Shown here one piece after another: positions 1-9,130 of a stretch of 64,000 nt of DNA. Under the pieces are notes generated by a model. It searched no databases. It was not told where the DNA came from and worked only from the letters and a program-made list of their open reading frames with translations. A program made the position numbers and the translations under genes. Position 1 is the stretch's first letter. Every line of letters begins with the position of its first letter. Source of the DNA: Alteromonas genovensis (GTDB lineage: Bacteria; Pseudomonadota; Gammaproteobacteria; Enterobacterales; Alteromonadaceae); assembly GCF_010500895.1 (NCBI RefSeq), contig NZ_JAAAWO010000010.1:62001-126000 (forward strand), written 5' to 3'.

Positions 1-2238
1 AATCACCGCTCTCACTAACCGTTGCCTTTTTGGTTGTTTGTGACGAGCTACAGAACTCGTATCTATATTAGCTGCTCCATGGTTTTCGATAGACGGTATT
101 TCACCTTCTCCCTTCTCAACGTATCTTTTAGGAATGACAAATGAAGCCTGCAAACCTGTAATCTTGGGCTCTATCAAAGCTTCACCACCAAGCTCATGAG
201 GAATAACCGATTTAATCACCGTCATACCGAAACCATCGTCTTGCAGTTTGGTAATCGGAGGCCCGCCCCATTCTTGCCATTTTATCTCGCAATCTCCTGC
301 CTCATTGTAATCCCAAGTAATTGACACCGAGCCTTTTTCGCTGGTTGCGCTAAGCGCTCCGTACTTTGCAGCATTGGTAATGAGTTCATGAAAAACAAGT
401 ACCAGTGGAGTAACAGCGTAGGCGGTTAACTTTACGTTTGGCCCTTCAATCTTAAACGCAGCCTCATTAACCATATACGCTTTCAGTTCATTTAACAGTA
501 GTGTGGAAAAGCTGATGCTGTTCCAAGAAGAATGGGTAAGTTGGTCGTGGCCTAGAGCAAGAGCGGTAATGCGAGAGGAGAGTGATGCAACGAAATCATT
601 TAAATCAGTCTTGCTTTGCGAGGTTTGCCCAATAATGGCGCTCACTAAGTTGAGAATGTTCCTCACTCTGTGGTTCAATTCTCCAATTAAGAGTTCGAGT
701 CGTTCGTTGGCCTCTCGCTGTAACGCTTCTTTTTCGTGAAGATGCCGTATTGTGAGCTCCATGATGCCAAGTCGAATTGATTTAGCTCGCTCGATGTCCA
801 GCGTCGTCCAAGATTTTGCTTTACCCTCATTGTATTCCACCCATTTTTCAAAGCTTGTGCGTGGGGTGAGCACTTTACGATCGCCAATTTGGGAAACGCT
901 CTTTTCAGGATTGCCGGCCCAATTAACTTCCTGAGTGACAGAGGTTCTAAAAAGAAAAATGTAATCACAAGGAAGCTTAGAAATCTGCAGCGCTAATACA
1001 CCGGCCACATGCTTGTCAGATAATCTACTGTCTGCGGCCACTAGATTGTCGAGCTCATGAACCTCCGTATTCGGCAGTTTCTGAAGCACTTCCACCAACA
1101 TGTGGATTTTCTTTTCACTCAACGACACTCCATTATGCTTATAATCACCATTAAATGCACAACCAATACCGTCAATATCAATAAGCTTTTTAATCAAATC
1201 CAGTTGCTCAACCGTTGAAAGCGTTAACGAATTGCTGATAGACAGATTACTGAGCATCTTAGCAAACGAGGCATTCGCGTTTTCGCTAACGATAATCCGC
1301 TCCATCACCAATCTACGAGCAAGCTCTAGCGAAAATAATTCACTAAACAGCTCTAATTCCTCTAATACTCGCGAGGACATCAGTTTTGCAGTATTGTGAT
1401 GGCACGCTATTAAACCCCATAATTTGCCGTCAACAATCAATGAGATTGACATCGAAGCTGCAACACCCATATTTTTAAGATACTGAATGTGCACCTCGGA
1501 AACGGCGCGGGTTCTGGAAAACGAGAGATCCAATGGCTGCTTTATATCATGGTCGCATTCGATAGGCTCAGTAACGTCGTGAACATCTGTAATAACGCGA
1601 ATGAGGTTTTTTTTATACAGCTCTCGTGCCTGTTTTGGAATATCTGAAGCGGGATAACGCAGCCCTAAAAAAGGCTCCATATTGCTTTCTTTCATTTCAG
1701 CAATAACTTCACCGGCTCCGTCGTCAAGAAAACGATAAAGCATAACTCTATCAAACCCTGATGCTACTTTTATCCCCGCAACCAAAGCGGCGTAGAGTTC
1801 GTCTAAGGTATCCGGCTCTGCTATCTGACTCATCATCGCGGCCAAAACATTGTCTTGTGAGGCGCGGTGATCTCTGTTTTCAAACTCAATAATTGAGGAA
1901 CTACCACTTTGGTGTACGCTTACATCGAAAAGTGTGTCTGTTGTAGGAAGTGTGAAAGCGTAAAGTCGAGTTGGTTTTTTGATTATCGAGGCTTGATGAA
2001 GTGCTCCTCGAATAGAGTGACTTGCGTCTCGTCCCACAAGCTCCCAGAAAGAGGTGCCCAACAGTGCGTTATTGTCGATACCTGGGCCAAAATCTGCGTT
2101 TCTGGAAATGTGGGTAAATATACCTTCTTTGTCAGTTGCAGCTAAAAAACCAAAAGACTGTACTCGGCCGAGCTCATGAATAGGCTCTTTGTCGCACTCG
2201 GTACCTATATCACTGTTGCTTTGCCATTGTAAATCCAT
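1..2238 (-). CDS. bphP: Bacteriophytochrome sensor histidine kinase (HWE type), C-terminus beyond window
   Basis: Red/far-red light sensor kinase; 746 codons are visible and the frame stays open off the left edge. The order is PAS, GAF, PHY, then an HWE-type kinase. Cys15 lies in a CDKEPIHELG context, the usual biliverdin attachment site of bacteriophytochromes. The GAF domain carries PASDIP near residue 197 and the PHY tongue carries PRTSF near 458. The phosphoacceptor box LNHRVRN is near 521, and a later WQEWGGP matches the W-x-E motif that names HWE kinases. Start ATG follows AAGG at a suitable distance. About 40 residues after the ATPase domain are basic linker; a fused receiver may follow, which is inference. 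It diverges from a TonB receptor gene. Confidence 0.93.
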   Translation of the reverse strand, partial: MDLQWQSNSDIGTECDKEPIHELGRVQSFGFLAATDKEGIFTHISRNADFGPGIDNNALLGTSFWELVGRDASHSIRGALHQASIIKKPTRLYAFTLPTTDTLFDVSVHQSGSSSIIEFENRDHRASQDNVLAAMMSQIAEPDTLDELYAALVAGIKVASGFDRVMLYRFLDDGAGEVIAEMKESNMEPFLGLRYPASDIPKQARELYKKNLIRVITDVHDVTEPIECDHDIKQPLDLSFSRTRAVSEVHIQYLKNMGVAASMSISLIVDGKLWGLIACHHNTAKLMSSRVLEELELFSELFSLELARRLVMERIIVSENANASFAKMLSNLSISNSLTLSTVEQLDLIKKLIDIDGIGCAFNGDYKHNGVSLSEKKIHMLVEVLQKLPNTEVHELDNLVAADSRLSDKHVAGVLALQISKLPCDYIFLFRTSVTQEVNWAGNPEKSVSQIGDRKVLTPRTSFEKWVEYNEGKAKSWTTLDIERAKSIRLGIMELTIRHLHEKEALQREANERLELLIGELNHRVRNILNLVSAIIGQTSQSKTDLNDFVASLSSRITALALGHDQLTHSSWNSISFSTLLLNELKAYMVNEAAFKIEGPNVKLTAYAVTPLVLVFHELITNAAKYGALSATSEKGSVSITWDYNEAGDCEIKWQEWGGPPITKLQDDGFGMTVIKSVIPHELGGEALIEPKITGLQASFVIPKRYVEKGEGEIPSIENHGAANIDTSSVARHKQPKRQRLVRAVI

Positions 2239-2253
2239 TGCTGTTTACCTTGT

Positions 2254-2273
2254 ATACAAACCTTTATTTGTAT
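2254..2273. promoter_or_regulatory. 7-bp perfect inverted repeat upstream of bphP
   Basis: ATACAAA and TTTGTAT flank a 6-base spacer, 16 to 36 bases upstream of the phytochrome start codon. It could be an operator or an mRNA hairpin near the ribosome binding site. Only the symmetry is seen; function is unproven and such repeats occur by chance in AT-rich DNA. Confidence 0.35.
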
Positions 2274-2686
2274 CGCAACATCAAAGCATGTCGAGCTGCT
2301 GTCTGCTTTATTCACGACTTATATAAGTAATAGACTATGAAGAAATAAAATACTATACGTAATTACTCAATCTAGACAAAAGGTGTACTTCATGTTTATG
2401 CAATGTCGCAAGTGTCATTAATCTCGATAAATCAACAAGTTAAACAGTGCTATTTTGTGAAAAATAGTGCTTTAAAATTGAAAGAACGTTAACTACCTGC
2501 CGGCGAGTGCTCAAATATCACTCAAACCTTATATAAAACATCATTTAACTAAATGATAACATTATATTTACATGGATTGATTTTACGTTAAGTTAGACAT
2601 CTGTCTTCGTTCGCCGATATTTATGTCAGATAACACGCAATATTGACGAACTTATTATAAAAATAAACACAACAAGAGAACGTACT
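2274..2686. other. Intergenic region between divergent bphP and TonB receptor genes
   Basis: About 410 AT-rich bases that must hold promoters for both divergent genes. I see no convincing sigma-70 pair, no tRNA, no coding signal and no recognised riboswitch. A short AGACA/TGTCT symmetry lies at 2595-2606. Confidence 0.5.
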
Positions 2687-5149
2687 ATGGAAAAGTGTCC
2701 ACTTTCATTTTTTAAACGAAAGCCACTTGCGCTTATGGTTGCAGTAACACTCGGCCTGTCAGGCCATGTCGCCCTTGCACAGGAATCAACTACCAACACA
2801 CCGCAAGCTGAGGCACAAACCGATGACGATCTCTTTGAACAAATTCTGATAACCGCATCAAAACGACAAACAGGACTGCAAGAAACGCCTATCGCTGTTA
2901 CCGTCACTACTGGAGAGGATATAGCGCAAACGCAAGTATTGGATATACAAGACTTACAGGCTTTAGTCCCTACACTTCGTGTAACGCCACTGCAACGCTC
3001 CTCTAATACAAATTTTTCAATTCGCGGATTTGGTAACGGTACAAATAACACAGGTATCGAACCCTCTGTGGGCGTTTTCATCGATGGCGTTTATCGCTCT
3101 AGAGCTGCTGCACAAATTGGTGATTTACCTCGCCTAGAACAAGTTGAAGTATTAAGCGGCCCGCAAAGCACACTGTTTGGCAAAAACGCCTCTGCGGGTG
3201 TTATTAACGTTAGAACAGCAGGCCCTTCGTTTATAGAAGCCGCCAAAGTGGAATTAGGTGTTGGCAACTTTAATCAGCGCTTATTAAGAGGTTATTACAC
3301 GAACGGAATTACCGAAGAGTTGGCGTTTAGCGTATCTGGCGGTATTAACAAACGAGACGGCTATACCGACAGTGTTGTTGGACTTGATGATATGAATAAC
3401 CGTGATAGGTGGAATGTCCGTGGTCAGGCGCTTTACGAACCAACCGAAGATACACGAATCCGATTTATTGCTGATTACAGTGAAATTGATGAACGCTGTT
3501 GCACCGTGGCCGATGTTATCAATGGCCCAACGACAGCCGCTGTGCGGGCTCTCGGTGGAACCGTTCTTGATGTAGAAGACCAGTTTGAATTCAAATCAGC
3601 GCTTAACCAAAACTCTACTAATACAGTTGAAGATGGCGGTGTTTCTGTTCAAATAGACGTGGATTATGACTCTTTTACACTCACGTCAATTACTGCGTTT
3701 CGAAAAAATACGAGCAGCTACGATTCTGATGTAGATTACACCTCACTTGATATCCTTACCGAAACTGGTAATACCGATATAGAAACCTTTACCCAAGAAT
3801 TTCGCTTAACCTCGACTGGCGATAACGAATTCGATTGGATGGTAGGCGGATTTTACTTCTCTGAAGAAGTGGATACAGGCGATGTACTTTACTATGGGGA
3901 AGGAACACGACCATTTTTCAACATTCTTGGTTTACAGCCACTTTTAGAGAGTGCTGAAGACGTATATGCACAACCTCGCAACGCTTTTTTTAACGCGAGT
4001 AACTTTGTGGCCACAGACTTCCTGCAAGAAAACGATGCGTTTAGCCTGTTTGCTACCGTTGATTACGATTTAAGTGACAAACTCACCGCGACGGTTGGAA
4101 TTTCGTATACTGATGATGAAAAAGACGTGTCGGTGTCTCAAGTTCACAACGAAACACTGTCGGCGATTGATTTTGATACGGACCCTACCGTATTCGGCGT
4201 ACCACTTGCTTTCATTCCAGATTTACAACCGTTTGTGCCTACCTTAAAAGGTGTTCAATTTTTGCCACCGCAGCTTATTTTTCCTAATGAGGTAGAGGGA
4301 GGGAATACAAACGACAGCAAAACCACGTGGAACGTGCGCTTAGCCTATGAAGTTAATCGAAATTTCAACGTGTTTGCATCCGCTGCAACAGGTTTTAAAG
4401 CCTCTTCGTGGAACCTATCTCGTGATACTCGTCCGTTTCCTAGCGATCAGCAAGCACTTGAAACAGCGAGTTTAACGCGAGCAAATCAAAGCTACGGTAC
4501 ACGCTATGCAGGAGCCGAGGAGTCTACGGTTTACGAGCTTGGTGTTAAGGCAAGATTTAAACGGGGCGCATTTAACGTCACATTGTTCGACCAAACCATT
4601 GAAGGATTTCAGTCGAGTATTTTCGTCGGTACGGGCTTTGTTCTGGCAAACGCAGGTGAACAATCAACTAAAGGCATAGAGTTTGATTCTACGTTCAACC
4701 TAACTGATGAACTGGTATTTTCCTTTGGCGGGACCATTCTCGACCCGGTTTACGATTCTTTTGAAGGAGCAAACGGCGTAGACGGGCCAGTCGATCTATC
4801 AGGAACACAGCCGGCAGGCATACATGAACGCAGCTTTGTTGCGGGGCTTACCTATAACTTCGAATTAGGTAACGGCATGTATGGCTTTGTTCGTTCAGAC
4901 TATCTTTTTGAAAGTGAAGCACGACTTGTAGAAAACGTTCCCGCTGAACTTACTCGAGAAGTAGGCACGTTAAACGCGAGTGCGGGCCTAACTATGGATA
5001 ACGGTTTAAGCGTAAAAGTGTGGGTTCGCAACTTGAACAATGATGAGTATTTCTTATCTGCCTTTCCACCACCAATTCAAGCCGGTAGTTACAATGCATA
5101 CCCGAATCAGCCTCGTACATTCGGTGCAACCGTGTCTTATGAGTTTTAG
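2687..5149 (+). CDS. TonB-dependent outer-membrane receptor
   Basis: Outer-membrane active transporter of 820 residues. A signal peptide (hydrophobic stretch ending AHVALAQ-like, about residues 15-31) precedes a TonB-box-like region (EQILITASK) and a plug domain at about 50-165, with IRGFG and VEVLSGPQS-type plug motifs. The remainder is a beta-barrel ending in aromatic Phe, as expected for BAM substrates. Substrate is not predictable; the plug resembles the large receptor family of Alteromonadales used for carbohydrates or other organic ligands as well as iron. It is monocistronic, ends at a strong terminator and is divergent from bphP. Start ATG is preceded by AAGAGA. Confidence 0.93.
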   Translation: MEKCPLSFFKRKPLALMVAVTLGLSGHVALAQESTTNTPQAEAQTDDDLFEQILITASKRQTGLQETPIAVTVTTGEDIAQTQVLDIQDLQALVPTLRVTPLQRSSNTNFSIRGFGNGTNNTGIEPSVGVFIDGVYRSRAAAQIGDLPRLEQVEVLSGPQSTLFGKNASAGVINVRTAGPSFIEAAKVELGVGNFNQRLLRGYYTNGITEELAFSVSGGINKRDGYTDSVVGLDDMNNRDRWNVRGQALYEPTEDTRIRFIADYSEIDERCCTVADVINGPTTAAVRALGGTVLDVEDQFEFKSALNQNSTNTVEDGGVSVQIDVDYDSFTLTSITAFRKNTSSYDSDVDYTSLDILTETGNTDIETFTQEFRLTSTGDNEFDWMVGGFYFSEEVDTGDVLYYGEGTRPFFNILGLQPLLESAEDVYAQPRNAFFNASNFVATDFLQENDAFSLFATVDYDLSDKLTATVGISYTDDEKDVSVSQVHNETLSAIDFDTDPTVFGVPLAFIPDLQPFVPTLKGVQFLPPQLIFPNEVEGGNTNDSKTTWNVRLAYEVNRNFNVFASAATGFKASSWNLSRDTRPFPSDQQALETASLTRANQSYGTRYAGAEESTVYELGVKARFKRGAFNVTLFDQTIEGFQSSIFVGTGFVLANAGEQSTKGIEFDSTFNLTDELVFSFGGTILDPVYDSFEGANGVDGPVDLSGTQPAGIHERSFVAGLTYNFELGNGMYGFVRSDYLFESEARLVENVPAELTREVGTLNASAGLTMDNGLSVKVWVRNLNNDEYFLSAFPPPIQAGSYNAYPNQPRTFGATVSYEF

Positions 5150-5161
5150 GCTATAACAAAC

Positions 5162-5213
5162 AAAAAAAGCCCGCTCTGGAGTGTTTTAACTTTTCAAAGC
5201 GGGCTTTTTTTAT
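5162..5213. terminator. Bidirectional rho-independent terminator
   Basis: A 10-bp perfect stem (5166-5175 with 5198-5207, core AAAGCCCGCT) is flanked by an A tract on the left and a T tract on the right. It therefore serves both the TonB receptor and the convergent diguanylate cyclase. Confidence 0.9.
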
Positions 5214-5246
5214 TTTTATTAAGGAGCGCTTTAATTCAACAATGCA

Positions 5247-6755
5247 CTAAGCGCAGACACGTCCCCTTCCCGTCGATTTTGCTCGGTAAAGCGCCTTATC
5301 AGCCTTATCAATCAATTCAACACAGTTCTCATCACAGTTATCTTCTTGAGTAGCAATGCCAATACTCACCGTTAACAGGCCATCATGAGGCGATGCTTCG
5401 TGCTCTATACCCAACCCCTTAACATTCTCAACAATACGATTGGCTATGTCCTTCGCTCGGTCGGTGGTTGTAGAAGGCAGGATAACAGCAAACTCCTCTC
5501 CGCCGTAGCGGGCGACTAAATCATCGGTACCCACACAACTGTCTGCTAGTGTCTGAGCGACTTTTTGAAGCACGCTGTCACCGGCAACATGACCATATTG
5601 GTCGTTGTATAGTTTGAAAAAATCCACATCAATCAGCAAAAGAGATAGTGCGTCTTGTTTTCGACAACTTTGGGCTAAGTCTTTATCTAAAGTGCTGTTA
5701 AACAGGCGTCTGTTTGCTATGCCCGTTAATCCGTCAATATTAGCTAATTTTTGCAGTTGTCTATTAGCCTCAATCAGCTCCTGCTGCATAGTATGAATGG
5801 CTTTACGATTATAAATATTTTGCAGCGTATTGCCCAACATGTCACCAATTCGCTTTAAGTATTCTATATCTGAAGCACTCCACGTATAAGGGCTTCCGGT
5901 GATGTCACAACCTATAAAGCCGTGAGTTTTACCATCTGCCATAATTCGGGAGCACAAGATAGAACATATATTTTCTTTCTGAAATTCTTCACGTTCGGCA
6001 ATCGCTGAGTCGGGAATGTTGCTTACGTCATCCACTTTAAATAGACCATGCTCAATATGACCTATTAAATACGGCATTTCCTTTGTTGGCATATTTTGCA
6101 ATTCGTCAATGTAAGGGTTAACGCCCGCGGCCACCCACTCGTGGGTGTTAGACATCAAAGCAAAATCGTCTGAGAACTCAAAAAGATAACAGCGGTCAAC
6201 ATCACAAAACTCACCAAAGGCAGCGAGACTTTGAGCAATAATAACGTCCAAATCTTGTGCACTGGCATTAATGAGTTTTGAGGAAAATTTGGTAAGTAAC
6301 TGGTTAAATTCAATATGCCGCTGTGCACCAGCGCTATCGTTTCCGTTATTGGCGGTCACTCGATTATTCGCATCAATGTGGAACACCAGCCATTGTGTGC
6401 CATTGTCTGTAATGGTTGAGCCATTAATAAAGCAGTGTAACGAGCGCTCAGGAGTTTGAAGGCGAACCCAGGTGCTTGCTACATCGCCTTTTTCTAATGC
6501 TTGATAAGGACATTTCTCACCAGTAAGCTCATTCTTAGTGAGGGGGTCATAAAAACGAAAATCTGTGGGTTCACTGCCTTTTTTGCTATCAGGTGATATG
6601 CCGAAAAGTGAAAGAAACGCGGTATTTAAGCAATAGCTGCTATCACCTCTTTGCTTAAACATAAGGGGTGTGGGAAGCTGCTGAAGCAATTCATTTCTTT
6701 TATTACTGTGCAATATCAACCTCTCGTTACTTTGAGGCTTAGAAGCTAGTCTCAA
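5247..6755 (-). CDS. GAF-GGDEF diguanylate cyclase
   Basis: Predicted synthesis of c-di-GMP from two GTP in the cytoplasm. A PAS-like N-terminal region (about 20-140) is followed by a GAF domain (about 155-320), a short coiled linker (about 322-340) and a GGDEF domain with active-site GGEEF near residue 420. The four residues immediately before LVARYGGEEF are GTDD, so the Arg of the usual RxxD inhibitory site is missing. No membrane segment is evident. The start is unsettled: the frame opens with TTG and no good SD, while a TTG 14 codons later (6713) has GAGAGG at 6-base spacing. No EAL or HD-GYP domain is attached. Confidence 0.88.
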   Translation of the reverse strand: MRLASKPQSNERLILHSNKRNELLQQLPTPLMFKQRGDSSYCLNTAFLSLFGISPDSKKGSEPTDFRFYDPLTKNELTGEKCPYQALEKGDVASTWVRLQTPERSLHCFINGSTITDNGTQWLVFHIDANNRVTANNGNDSAGAQRHIEFNQLLTKFSSKLINASAQDLDVIIAQSLAAFGEFCDVDRCYLFEFSDDFALMSNTHEWVAAGVNPYIDELQNMPTKEMPYLIGHIEHGLFKVDDVSNIPDSAIAEREEFQKENICSILCSRIMADGKTHGFIGCDITGSPYTWSASDIEYLKRIGDMLGNTLQNIYNRKAIHTMQQELIEANRQLQKLANIDGLTGIANRRLFNSTLDKDLAQSCRKQDALSLLLIDVDFFKLYNDQYGHVAGDSVLQKVAQTLADSCVGTDDLVARYGGEEFAVILPSTTTDRAKDIANRIVENVKGLGIEHEASPHDGLLTVSIGIATQEDNCDENCVELIDKADKALYRAKSTGRGRVCA

Positions 6756-6988
6756 TGATAAGCTTCTAAGCTGTATATTTCATCATCGCAATCTCTACTG
6801 AAACGCTAACTCCAAGCGTGCACATCTATGTTAAAAAACGTATTTATTGATAAAACAGGCATTGGTTATGTGCGAAGTATAACAACACTTACCTCCACTT
6901 GCTGTTTTTTTCAACACCCATGAATGATATATGCATCCAGTAAAAAAATTAACAATATAAACAAAAACGATTGGAAGGTTTATTCAGC

Positions 6989-7804
6989 TCAATCTTTAGC
7001 CGGTCTGGAAAAGGGCTGACGAAGCAGCGATAGCATGCTTGCGTTGTCTTTTGTGGGCGGCACATCACGTTGCCCTATTGGCAACTTATCGTCGCTTTCA
7101 TGGGCACGGGACTTAAAGCTATTAAATACCTTATCCCACCACGATACGCTAAAACCAAAATTGCTGTTAGATTCTTCTTTAGCTTGGCTATGATGAATGC
7201 GGTGTAATCGTTGAGTAATGATGAGTGTCGACAGTCTATCGTCCCACTTTTGAGGCAGTCGTATGTTGGCATGATTAAATAGCGCAAAACCATTCAATGC
7301 GACTTCAAAAATGACAATTGCTAAAACAGGCACGCCAAACGCGACTACAGCGGCAGTTTTCACACCTAAGCTGATCACTATCTCTATTGGGTGGAAACGT
7401 AAACCTGTGGTGGTGTCTACATGGCTATCTGCGTGATGCATTTTATGAATGCGCCACAACAATGGAATGGTATGAAACAACCTGTGCTGCCAATAAATAA
7501 CCACGTCCAGTAGTAATACCCCCACCACAACGAGTACTGCACTGACTAGCGTGCTATTTGATGCAAAGAGAATGTTGAATAGGCCGTAGCCTTTTTCGCT
7601 AGCCCACAACGACATCCCTACCAATGAAGCTGGCACAAGAAGCCGAGAAACCACTGCACCAAAAACAACCATAGACAGATTGCCTACCCACCGCTCTTTG
7701 CGAGATAGAGTTGATTTACGCGCAGGTAAAAACGCCTCTAGCATCGCCATGATGAAGAAAACCGAAATAAACACTGAAAGTCGGATTACTGATGTAGTGT
7801 CCAT
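6989..7804 (-). CDS. Fatty acid hydroxylase / sterol desaturase family membrane protein
   Basis: Integral-membrane diiron oxygenase family, 271 residues with about four or five hydrophobic segments. The histidine clusters expected for the di-iron centre are present: HRLFH, HKMHH and HRIHH, plus an isolated H in NHANI. Family members hydroxylate or desaturate lipid acyl chains, sterols or other alkyl groups; the substrate here is unknown. It lies 14 bases downstream of ynjF at the end of the long ynj run, suggesting that it acts on a lipid linked to the CDP-alcohol phosphotransferase product (inference). No clear terminator follows. Confidence 0.88.
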   Translation of the reverse strand: MDTTSVIRLSVFISVFFIMAMLEAFLPARKSTLSRKERWVGNLSMVVFGAVVSRLLVPASLVGMSLWASEKGYGLFNILFASNSTLVSAVLVVVGVLLLDVVIYWQHRLFHTIPLLWRIHKMHHADSHVDTTTGLRFHPIEIVISLGVKTAAVVAFGVPVLAIVIFEVALNGFALFNHANIRLPQKWDDRLSTLIITQRLHRIHHSQAKEESNSNFGFSVSWWDKVFNSFKSRAHESDDKLPIGQRDVPPTKDNASMLSLLRQPFSRPAKD

Positions 7805-7818
7805 TCACCCCACTCTTC

Positions 7819-8472
7819 TTATAGCTGGTTTGATTTCTGACTACTCGCGTTAGACTGCTCTACTCGTTTAAGTGTAGCAAAGCCGCCGCTTACTCTTGTC
7901 ACTATGGTAACGAGACAGGCCGCTGCAAAACAGTAAGCCATAATAGGAAAATGGTTAGGCCAGATACAAAACGCTAAAAAGACAGCTATCGTCTCGGTAC
8001 CTTCAGTAAGCCCTTGCATGTAATAAAAGCTTTTATTCGCAAACTGTGGGCGGTCGATATTGAATTTCTCTGCCGCGACTGCGAATGCAAGAAAGCTGCT
8101 TCCCGTGCCAATAAAGGTGGCCAACAATACCACAGCAGGTATCCCCCATTCACTGGGGTTCGCAATGCCAAACGCTAATGGAATTGAAGCATAGAATAGA
8201 AAATCTAAGCAAATATCTAAATAACCACCAGCACTGCTACTGCTTTTTTGATATCGCGCAAGCTCGCCGTCGATACCATCACACACTCTATTGAATATGA
8301 TGAAGCCAAGGGCCCCTAGCCACCAGTTAAGAATTATTAAAGGCACGGCTATCAAACCAACAATAAATCCTGCGAGTGTTACGTGATTAGGCGTTATACC
8401 ACGTTTGTCTAAGCCAACAACTATGGGTCTTAAAAGCGGTTTGATAAACGGGGTTACTTTGGCATCTAACAT
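7819..8472 (-). CDS. ynjF: CDP-alcohol phosphatidyltransferase, YnjF family
   Basis: Inner-membrane enzyme transferring a phosphoalcohol from a CDP-linked donor. The signature DG-x2-(D)G-x2-AR-x8-G-x3-D-x3-D is visible around residues 66-90 (DGIDGELAR, then GGYLDICLD). Both ends and internal stretches such as FIGTGSSFLAFA, KSFYY and GLTEGTET match what I recall of E. coli YnjF, and the length is similar (217 against about 206). E. coli ynjF also follows ynjD closely (with ynjE between). The start overlaps the end of ynjD by a few bases, so the two are probably translationally coupled. Acceptor and donor lipids are unknown. Confidence 0.9.
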   Translation of the reverse strand: MLDAKVTPFIKPLLRPIVVGLDKRGITPNHVTLAGFIVGLIAVPLIILNWWLGALGFIIFNRVCDGIDGELARYQKSSSSAGGYLDICLDFLFYASIPLAFGIANPSEWGIPAVVLLATFIGTGSSFLAFAVAAEKFNIDRPQFANKSFYYMQGLTEGTETIAVFLAFCIWPNHFPIMAYCFAAACLVTIVTRVSGGFATLKRVEQSNASSQKSNQL

Positions 8473-9104
8473 GATGATAGCTCAATGGCTTGACCACCGG
8501 CTGACACAGCATCGGCACTGTCATGAGTAACGAGTAGTGCGGGTATATTGCGCTCGCGCAACTGCGTGAATGTCCATTCCCGAATGTGTTGTCTAAGCGC
8601 TGTGTCTAATTTACTAAAGGGCTCATCAAGTAATACCGCCTGTGGCTCTGCAGCTAACGTACGCAATAGAGAAATACGACTTTGCTGACCACCAGACAAT
8701 GTGGTTACCACTCTATGTTGCATTTCATCTAACTCAACAGCGTGAAGCAGCTTTGCCACAGCTTCTCGTTTTCTGCTCTTTGTTTGATACTTAGCACTAG
8801 GCATAGCAAACATAATGTTCTGCTCTACCGTCATGTGCTCAAACAAAAGTGCATCTTGAAACATAACGCCAACACCGCGCCGATGTGGCGGCTGACTAGC
8901 TAGATTCGTTCCATCTATTGAGATGGAACCCGAAAACGAAAAAGGCGTGTCGAGATGCCCTGCTATTGCCTGCAGCAGCGTTGACTTACCCGACCCACTT
9001 GGCCCCATTACCGTTAAAATTTCACCCTCATCAACGGTGACATCAAGGGAAAGTAGCAAAGCGCTCCCCTTAAAAATTTCAAGCTCTCTGAGTGTCAGTG
9101 CCAT
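8466..9104 (-). CDS. ynjD: ABC transporter ATP-binding protein YnjD
   Basis: ATPase of the YnjBCD importer, 212 residues. Walker A GPSGSGKST is at about 34-42, the signature LSGGQQ at about 138, Walker B AVLLDEPF at about 156 and the H-loop VTHD near 191. Overlap with ynjF on one side and a 26-base gap to ynjC on the other place it inside the operon. In E. coli the transported molecule is also undetermined, and the family sits near thiamine and iron type importers by sequence. Confidence 0.93.
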   Translation of the reverse strand: MALTLRELEIFKGSALLLSLDVTVDEGEILTVMGPSGSGKSTLLQAIAGHLDTPFSFSGSISIDGTNLASQPPHRRGVGVMFQDALLFEHMTVEQNIMFAMPSAKYQTKSRKREAVAKLLHAVELDEMQHRVVTTLSGGQQSRISLLRTLAAEPQAVLLDEPFSKLDTALRQHIREWTFTQLRERNIPALLVTHDSADAVSAGGQAIELSSC

Positions 9105-9130
9105 TTACGCTCTCTTTTCTGTTAGATAGA

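Noticed and set aside
2626-3081. 151-residue minus-strand frame over the TonB receptor start
   Set aside because: Antisense to signal peptide and plug; no own start context.
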